Source: JAKACA01 sp050010115 (GTDB lineage Bacteria; Actinomycetota; Acidimicrobiia; Acidimicrobiales; Bog-793). Taken from it: a stretch of DNA of 9,542 bases. Positions within the stretch are counted from its first letter, which is position 1, and every line of letters starts with the position of its first letter. Below are positions 6,414-9,542 of the stretch, in pieces. Under the pieces are notes generated by a model. That model had not been told where the DNA came from. It did not search any database and saw only the letters and a list, made by a program, of their open reading frames with translations. The stretch lies in the NCBI GenBank assembly GCA_050010115.1, contig JBEKLQ010000135.1, forward strand, positions 1 through 9,542, in the 5' to 3' direction. Position numbers and translations under genes: made by a program.

Positions 6414-6667
6414 CTAGGCCCCGAGTAGCGATGTCCGATGCCTACCCCGGGCGACGGAGATCTCGAGCTTTGCTCGCGGCGCCTCGACTACTACTCGAGC
6501 ACATCGATCGTTACGTGGCGAGAGCGTTCGATAGCGGCAACCCGAGGCTGCGAGACGCCGATCCGTTGAGCGAGCTCTCGCTGGGACAGCCCAGCCTGCT
6601 CGCGGAGAGCGGTAAGGCGACCGTGAGCCGGAGCTCTGTGCCTAGAAGGGTGAAACCCTTGGATCAT
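6414..6667 (-). pseudogene. XRE-family antitoxin-like helix-turn-helix gene, frameshifted
   Basis: ATG 6665-6667 overlaps the HepT-like stop as ATGA. The first 58 codons give a basic N-terminus and then a classic XRE helix-turn-helix: LTALREQAGLSQRELAQRIG followed by VSQPRVAAIERSRHVTIDVLE. Two TAG codons come next (6491-6493 and 6488-6490). In the frame entered at 6491 the sequence resumes VVEAPRAKLEISVARGR and ends at TAG 6414-6416. That continuation matches the usual end of HigA-type XRE antitoxins (YVEALGxxLEI...), so a single missing base near 6490-6493 explains the break: one extra base would restore E-Y-V-V-E-A. Restored length would be about 85 aa. As read, the protein stops after the DNA-binding domain. 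The translational coupling suggests a regulator or antitoxin component of this operon. The short length makes it easy to miss. Confidence 0.75.
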
Positions 6668-7002
6668 CCACCATGATCACCGGCGATTGCTCGAAGTTCA
6701 TCCAGGATCCGAGTGAGATCAGTCGTGCTGTCGGCGAACACACGGTCCGAGGAGATGTCACCGGGAAGCGCATGGGCGAGGAGATTTCGGTAGCCGGCGA
6801 GCTCGGACCACGGCTCGATGCCGGGCGCGATTCCGCGATCGATTCGGTAGGCCTCGGCGAGGTTTCCCGCGGTGATCCAGAGTCGTTCGACAGCCAAGCG
6901 GATGGCGTCGTCTTCATCCCACGCGGACTTGCTGCGGGGAAGAATCCGGAGCAGTTGGTCGAGCGTGAGAAGCAGCGCGTCCAGCGCCTCTTCCGCGGTC
7001 AC
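6664..7002 (-). CDS. HepT-like ribonuclease/toxin (DUF86-type)
   Basis: 112 aa from GTG 7000-7002. It is all-helical, with the layout of the HepT/DUF86 family: an amphipathic helix (EEALDALLLTLDQLLRIL), a second helix (DDAIRLAVERLWITAGNLAEAY) and the C-terminal signature PWSELAGYRNLLAHALPGD. The family's active motif is R-x4-6-H-x-Y; here it is R72-NLLA-H77-A-L79, with the Tyr replaced by Leu. The tyrosine is the residue AMPylated by the partner MNT in characterised HepT-MNT pairs, so this change matters. The start overlaps the upstream stop as GTGA and its own stop overlaps the next ATG as ATGA, so the three genes are probably translated as one coupled unit. HepT proteins are HEPN-fold RNases acting on tRNA or mRNA; the activity of this variant is unproven. 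Confidence 0.72.
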   Translation of the reverse strand: MTAEEALDALLLTLDQLLRILPRSKSAWDEDDAIRLAVERLWITAGNLAEAYRIDRGIAPGIEPWSELAGYRNLLAHALPGDISSDRVFADSTTDLTRILDELRAIAGDHGG

Positions 7003-7214
7003 AACTCCCGGGCGTCGACGGCGCCAGGCACGTCGTCGGTGATGACATGGACGTACTCGCCGACGATCGCAGATGCAGCGATCGAAAGTCGGGTCACCGC
7101 GCCGTAGCCCGCTTCACTGCTGTGAACGACGACCGCCCCGTCGCTGCGAAGACGGGGGCTGCTCAAGCCGAAATCGACGGCGAGCTGGCGGATGGCAGCG
7201 CTGTGAGGCCTCAC
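6999..7214 (-). CDS. MNT-like antitoxin remnant upstream of the HepT-like gene
   Basis: The position and coupling (stop overlaps the HepT-like start) are those of the MNT nucleotidyltransferase antitoxin. From GTG 7212-7214 the frame encodes 71 aa. The N-terminus AAIRQLAVDFGLSSPRL matches the helix and turn that precede the GSxARGxxxxxSDxDL motif in MNT proteins, and the C-terminus GEYVHVITDDVPGAVDAREL resembles their VDVVT... end. The middle, where the catalytic GS and DxD should lie, is a short unrelated-looking run (RSDGAVVVHSSE). MNT proteins are usually ~95-110 aa, so this looks internally deleted or diverged beyond catalysis. It may be a dead antitoxin or a different small partner. The frame remains open to 7391, but the upstream part has no such resemblance. 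Confidence 0.4.
   Translation of the reverse strand: MRPHSAAIRQLAVDFGLSSPRLRSDGAVVVHSSEAGYGAVTRLSIAASAIVGEYVHVITDDVPGAVDAREL
7203..7214. promoter_or_regulatory. 12-bp palindrome GTGAGGCCTCAC at the operon start
   Basis: A perfect 12-bp palindrome that overlaps the proposed GTG start of the MNT-like gene. Toxin-antitoxin operons are often autorepressed at such sites, and an XRE protein is encoded two genes downstream. If it is an operator, the transcription start must lie upstream of it. Confidence 0.3.
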
Positions 7215-7528
7215 CTCATCTGCTGTGGCTTTGCGGTCGGCAACCGTCGAGCGGGGCACGAAGTCATCGTACCCGTGCTCGGCGTCCGCCTCCCGACGCG
7301 TCACGGAGCCGTGTTCAAGCGAAGCTCTTGTCCGGTCGCGCCCACTACGAACGCGGCGATGATATAGGCGGCTCGTCGGTCCCGGGAACACTTAGGCACG
7401 GTCCAGCCCAGTCCGCGGTTTACTGACCGCTGCGCTGGGTCACGTGTGGGTCACGCAAGGACGATGCCGGGTTGCCAGCATGGCTAATCCCCTGGTCAAG
7501 ACGCCATGACCTCATCGAGGCCTCTGCA
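7215..7528. other. Stretch without a confident gene before the tRNA-derived repeat
   Basis: The clearest coding hint is a 32-codon minus frame from GTG 7397-7399 to TGA 7301-7303, containing a hydrophobic run AAYIIAAFVVGATG; it could be a small membrane peptide or a decayed gene (low confidence). The right part holds the tandem GGGTCACG boxes. From 7516 to 7550 direct and inverted GAGGCC/CCTCTG elements lead into the tRNA-like sequence. Confidence 0.3.
7437..7455 (+). repeat. Tandem GGGTCACG boxes 11 bp apart
   Basis: GGGTCACG occurs at 7437-7444 and 7448-7455, about one helical turn apart, 74 bp before the first tRNA-derived repeat. Two in-phase direct repeats close to a tRNA-type attachment site resemble integrase arm-type or excisionase sites; this is inference from position only. 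Confidence 0.5.
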
Positions 7529-7584
7529 CTGATGATGCTGAGGCCAGAGGTTCAAGTCCTCTTAGCCCCACCGTAAAGTTCCTG
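7529..7584 (+). repeat. tRNA-Ile 3'-half-like direct repeat, copy 1 (att-like)
   Basis: It starts with CTGATGA, an anticodon loop with GAT (Ile), then has a perfect T-arm AGAGG-TTCAAGT-CCTCT, the acceptor 3' strand TAGCCCC and ACC. No matching 5' half (GGGGCTA plus D-arm) lies upstream, so this is not a complete tRNA. It matches 9064-9119 at 51 of 56 positions, the similarity continuing about 11 bases past the tRNA end to GTTCCTG. Such 3' tRNA ends are the usual attachment sites of tyrosine integrases. Confidence 0.8.
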
Positions 7585-7649
7585 TTCGCAGGGTACACCC
7601 GTGTGTCCGTGGCCATGCCTTACCCTTTGGTGTGACCTCGTGCCCACGC

Positions 7650-7901
7650 CAGGTGAGGGCGCGCCGGTGCGGTCGCGCACCCGTTGGAGGGTAAGGCGGA
7701 GCAGGCGCTGGGCGGCCAGCGGAAGGACGACCGCGAACGGGAGCTCCACGAGGAGCGCCCAGGCGACGCTGATGACCCACTCATCTGAGGGTGCGGAGGC
7801 TGTCAGACGTCAAACCACGCATCGCGGGCGAGAAGGGTGGCGCCCACGATCGCGAGCCCGATGAGCAGCTGGCGGCGCTGCCGGGTGGCCGAGGCCTTTG
7901 A
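7650..7901 (-). pseudogene. Remnants of small membrane protein gene(s)
   Basis: Two adjoining minus frames have strong third-position G/C and hydrophobic segments but no proper start. The upstream one (about 7901 to TGA 7803-7805) reads KASATRQRRQLLIGLAIVGA then TLLARDAWFDV: a basic lead and one membrane segment. The other (open from 7809 through about 7650) reads DEWVISVAWALLVELPFAVV then LPLAAQRLLRL: another membrane segment followed by a basic helix. It continues to a stop at 7552 only through the antisense of the tRNA-like repeat. They may be two parts of one frameshifted protein or two small genes. The family is not recognised. Both lie within the cassette between the tRNA-derived repeats. 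Confidence 0.35.
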
Positions 7902-8111
7902 CGTCGCCCTGCTCCACCCTGGTGATTGCGCCCTGTCCCCGGCGCTGCGGTCCTACCGCTGAGCTGATCCCCCGATCAGTTGTCGACCGGCAAGACGACG
8001 ATTGCTCAATGGCCCTCAAGAGGTCGGGAGGTCAGGTGTCGACAGACGCGCGCGTCCGACCATCTCGGACGCCCCGGGCAAGCGGATCGGACGGCGGCTA
8101 GAAACTGGGGC
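7902..8111. other. Intergenic stretch upstream of the lipoprotein gene
   Basis: No confident gene. The lipoprotein frame is open back to about 7980, but the extra residues are Arg/Ser-rich and not signal-peptide-like. No clear promoter elements can be named; ACTGATCG-type symmetry around 7968-7984 (CCCCGATCAGTTG) is weak. Confidence 0.25.
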
Positions 8112-8606
8112 GTGAGGGTCTGGCCTTTCGGCAACCCCGAGGCTCGTAGGGGACTTCCGCTCCGGGTGTTGGCCGCTTCCTCAATCGTCGCAGCGTCGCT
8201 CGCGCTGGCTGCATGCTCGACGTCCGGCGGATCCGAGACCGCACTGTGCGAACCCATTTCAACTACTTTCGTTCATCAGCTACCGCCTCAGATGCCAATC
8301 CGCTCCGAGCCGATCGCTGTCGTGATGACACCCGGCGGGGCCGTCCGGACGATCTCGATTCAGCAAAATCAGCGCGTCGTGGTGACTTCGGCACAAGGGC
8401 CACAACCTCCTCTCACCTGCGACTCAAGTGTCTTGGCTCCTGGACGGACCTTCAACACATCAGCGGGATCAGCGGCCAGCTTCACGGCTCGCGGATTCGG
8501 TGCTGTCATGGTGGTGGGAAGCATCGAACTACCAGATAACGGGGGTGTTGAGATTCCGTCTCCACCGCGACTCATTGTCTTCGTCCTTCCGCCCGGTCCG
8601 GGTTAG
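8112..8606 (+). CDS. Putative secreted lipoprotein of unknown function
   Basis: From GTG 8112 the product is 164 aa with a clear lipoprotein signal: basic n-region (RR at 12-13, R18), hydrophobic core VLAASSIVAASLALAA and lipobox L32-A33-A34-C35, so C35 is the expected lipidated residue on the outer face of the membrane. The mature part starts STSGGSE and is Pro/Val/Thr-rich and apparently beta-stranded (EPIAVVMTPGGAV, RTISIQQNQRVVVTSA, GFGAVMVVGSIELPDNG). Cys46 and Cys103 could form one disulfide. No catalytic motif or known domain is recognised; the length and fold suggest a compact beta-sandwich. GTG 8112 was chosen because it gives a normal n-region, though its GGGG lies only one base upstream; earlier codons would add a non-signal-like lead. 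It is the only apparently intact gene between the two tRNA-derived repeats and would be the cargo if that segment is a cassette. Confidence 0.75.
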   Translation: MRVWPFGNPEARRGLPLRVLAASSIVAASLALAACSTSGGSETALCEPISTTFVHQLPPQMPIRSEPIAVVMTPGGAVRTISIQQNQRVVVTSAQGPQPPLTCDSSVLAPGRTFNTSAGSAASFTARGFGAVMVVGSIELPDNGGVEIPSPPRLIVFVLPPGPG

Positions 8607-9063
8607 GCCAACTCACCCGATCCGCCACAGTCGATAGCGATCGCACATCCGGAGAAATGTTGCAGGCTTGTTCCGAACCGATGACAACCGCCAAGACCAC
8701 GCTCCGTTAATTAATGACACCGCTCACACAGACGCTGTCTGACGCCGTCGCCGTGCGCGATCCGTGCGCGAGGGAACGGTCTCGAGGGGTCACGAACGGT
8801 CGTGTCGGCGACGCAGGACAGGGCGCCCACCGTGAGGTGGGGTCCGAAGGGTATGCGGCGAACCACCGGGCCGTAGCCGAACAAGGCGAACCTGGTCGAC
8901 CAAAGTCCAGGCGATACCGAGCCGGCACCACGGCGGTGAAATGCCCTGCGGGGCACCGCAGCCTGTTGCATGATGGCGCCGCACGGACAAACAAACCCGT
9001 GCCACCAGATAAAGGGCAACCTGATGCGATCAAGTGCATCGCTCGCCAAGGGTTCGGTTCGCT
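8607..9063. other. 457-bp stretch without a confident gene, stem-loop rich
   Basis: Open frames on both strands here have no family resemblance and mutually inconsistent codon bias. The 8-bp word GTGCGCGA is repeated at 8753-8760 and 8764-8771, 11 bp apart. From 8826 to 8959 the sequence has several local inverted repeats and is treated as a candidate structured RNA. The A+T-rich TTAATTAA lies at 8708-8715. No terminator is evident after the lipoprotein stop at 8604-8606. Confidence 0.35.
8826..8959 (+). ncRNA. Candidate structured RNA (multi-stem region)
   Basis: Four pairings fit one fold without conflict: CCCACC-GTGA-GGTGGG (8826-8841, closed by a GNRA-type tetraloop); GGTAT/ATACC (8850-8854 with 8914-8918) closing a junction; CCTGG/CCAGG (8891-8895 with 8907-8911) inside it; and TGCCC-TGCG-GGGCA (8942-8955) on a GCGG/CCGC outer stem. 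I do not recognise an RNA family. A decayed domain of a group II intron or of another mobile-element RNA is one guess. Strand is not certain because stems are symmetric; the GNRA loop favours plus. Confidence 0.22.
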
Positions 9064-9119
9064 CTGATAATGCTGAGGTCAGAGGTTCAAGTCCTCTTAG
9101 CTCCACCCTAGAGTTCCTG
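9064..9119 (+). repeat. tRNA-Ile 3'-half-like direct repeat, copy 2 (att-like)
   Basis: CTGATAA (Ile GAT anticodon loop, with the usual A at position 37), then the same T-arm AGAGG-TTCAAGT-CCTCT, the acceptor strand TAGCTCC and ACC. The upstream bases do not supply an anticodon 5' stem or D-arm. The repeat lies exactly 1535 bp after copy 1. It looks closer to a functional tRNA end than copy 1 in the loop, while the two differ in the acceptor strand (TAGCTCC against TAGCCCC). The antisense reads ELRGLEPLTS, a peptide often seen in spurious protein calls over tRNA ends. Confidence 0.8.
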
Positions 9120-9158
9120 ATCACAAGGCCTCTCTTTCGGCGACACACCTTTCCAGCT

Positions 9159-9179
9159 TGGGCCAACAATGTTGGCCCA
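9159..9179. promoter_or_regulatory. 21-bp perfect palindrome before the integrase start
   Basis: Arms TGGGCCAACA and TGTTGGCCCA meet at a single central A (9169). It ends 19 bp before the GTG of the integrase fragment, where an operator for an integrase repressor could sit. It could equally act as a hairpin in the leader RNA. Confidence 0.55.
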
Positions 9180-9198
9180 CACGAGAGAGGAATTGAGG

Positions 9199-9270
9199 GT
9201 GGCCGGCAGCGTTCGTCAGCGCCCGGATCGTGGGCCGCACGTTCGGCAGCTCCGGGTCTTTGTCGGTCGA
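9199..9270 (+). pseudogene. Tyrosine-type integrase, N-terminal fragment
   Basis: GTG 9199 follows a good ribosome binding site (AGAGAGGA, 7 bases spacing). The first ~24 codons read VAGSVRQRPDRG, then QLRVFVGR. That is the usual opening of actinobacterial phage/ICE integrases (MxGSVRKR...WELRVYVGRDPxTG...), the start of the arm-type DNA-binding domain. After VGR the expected DPxTGxxR... is absent. The same frame continues to TAA 9475-9477 as an Arg/Ser-rich run without core-binding or catalytic (R...HxxR...Y) segments. The catalytic domain is gone, so the gene is dead. It lies 80 bp past tRNA-like repeat copy 2, the normal place for an integrase beside its attachment site, which supports the identification even though the match is short. 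Confidence 0.6.
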
Positions 9271-9275
9271 CGGGT

Positions 9276-9335
9276 GAGTCGCAGTCGGAGGCCTTCTCGA
9301 TCACGGTCGACGCGCCACCTCCCATCAAGTTCTAA
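9276..9335 (+). pseudogene. C-terminal fragment of a possible surface/Ig-like protein
   Basis: In a different frame from the integrase, the last 19 codons before TAA 9333-9335 read ESQSEAFSITVDAPPPIKF with ~84% G/C third positions. SxSxxFSITV is typical of the last strand of bacterial Ig-like or cadherin-like repeats, but the piece is too short for a firm call. A 9-bp hairpin lies 11 bp downstream, as a terminator would. It appears joined to the integrase start at about 9270. Confidence 0.35.
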
Positions 9336-9346
9336 GGTCCGCGCCC

Positions 9347-9367
9347 GGGTGCGTCACCGACGCACCC
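9347..9367. terminator. 9-bp perfect hairpin, possible two-way terminator
   Basis: GGGTGCGTC-ACC-GACGCACCC, a perfect 9-bp stem with a 3-base loop. It follows the TAA at 9333-9335 on the plus strand and overlaps the stop of a minus-strand frame at 9354-9356, so it could serve both. No T-run on either side. Confidence 0.55.
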
Positions 9368-9542
9368 CTCCCTCAGCCCTCGTTCTCGCTGGACGGCGCA
9401 CGTCCCGAAGGCCCTCCTTCGACGTGAAGAGCACCAGCGCCGACTGTTCAGGCAGGGCAGCATCCGGGCCGCCATAAGCAGCTTCGAGGGGTTTCTGGCT
9501 GGATGGCTCAGGTATCGGGGCCGACGTGCCGATACGTACCTG
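9354..9542 (-). CDS. Possible hypothetical protein, 5' end beyond the window
   Basis: A minus frame is open from the right edge to TGA 9354-9356 (62 codons, no start inside the preferred part). The most protein-like section is GGPDAALPEQSALVLFTSKEG followed by LRDVRRPARTRAEGGVRR; the distal section has weaker codon bias. Its stop lies in the 9-bp hairpin, as expected for a gene end. No family recognised. A short inverted repeat (GTATCGG 9512-9518 with CCGATAC 9529-9535) lies within it. Confidence 0.3.
   Translation of the reverse strand, partial: QVRIGTSAPIPEPSSQKPLEAAYGGPDAALPEQSALVLFTSKEGLRDVRRPARTRAEGGVRR

Noticed and set aside
6431..6676. Plus-strand open frame of 81 codons
   Set aside because: It is the antisense of the XRE gene, whose helix-turn-helix match and coupled start are much stronger evidence.
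7497..7573. Complete tRNA-Ile ending at the first repeat
   Set aside because: No GGGGCTA acceptor strand or D-arm is found upstream, and the anticodon stem has a T-T mismatch; only the 3' half is tRNA-like.
8711..9328. Minus-strand open frame of 205 codons containing ELRGLEPLTS
   Set aside because: That peptide is the antisense of the tRNA 3' end and is a known source of spurious protein calls; the rest lacks codon bias or domains.
9503..9542. Gene start at ATG 9503 running off the right edge
   Set aside because: Only 13 codons are visible, the nearest GAGGGG is too far upstream, and the opposite strand has a somewhat better open frame.
1..9542. CRISPR array, transposase gene or insertion-sequence ends
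   Set aside because: No regularly spaced repeats, no DDE transposase motifs and no terminal inverted repeats with target duplications were found by eye.

Overview
The window is high-GC DNA whose genes read like those of an actinobacterium: strong G/C preference at third codon positions, frequent GTG and TTG starts, a long class III cyclase/NB-ARC/TPR signalling protein, an LAAC-type lipoprotein and a kinase of the bacterial Ser/Thr family. The lineage is an inference from these traits; no rRNA or complete tRNA is present to fix it.

Only a few genes look intact: the 903-residue cyclase-ATPase (1529-4240, +), a helix-turn-helix/coiled-coil protein (4566-5003, -), a HepT-like protein (6664-7002, -) and a lipoprotein (8112-8606, +). 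Most of the rest is fragments: the first third of a HIT-family gene (681-827), the C-lobe of a Ser/Thr kinase without its N-lobe (5437-6078, -), the last ~33 codons of another gene (6083-6181, +), a frameshifted XRE antitoxin-like gene (6414-6667, -), pieces of membrane protein (7650-7901, -), the first ~24 codons of a tyrosine integrase (9199-9270, +) and two 3'-half copies of a tRNA-Ile-like sequence (7529-7584 and 9064-9119). This is what a much rearranged accessory region or old genomic island looks like.

Layout. 1-1050: an unrecognised small gene on the minus strand, then poorly coding DNA around the HIT fragment. 1060-4500: the cyclase gene between two diverged direct copies of a ~117-bp sequence. 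4566-5757: a divergent regulator-like pair sharing a 49-bp intergenic region with repeated TAGTGGCCA; the rightward gene runs into the tail of the kinase fragment. 6050-6290: kinase and C-terminal fragment abut back to back, followed by a hairpin. 6414-7214: a compact minus-strand operon with GTGA and ATGA stop/start overlaps, reading degenerate MNT-like, HepT-like, XRE. 7437-9119: tandem GGGTCACG boxes and a 1.5-kb cassette carrying the lipoprotein between the two tRNA-derived repeats. 9120-9542: integrase start behind a 21-bp palindrome, cut after about 24 codons, then a foreign C-terminus and a hairpin.

The two parts most worth following are the overlapping three-gene toxin-antitoxin-like operon, whose third gene is short and easily missed, and the tRNA-repeat/cassette/integrase arrangement. 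No CRISPR array or complete insertion sequence was seen.
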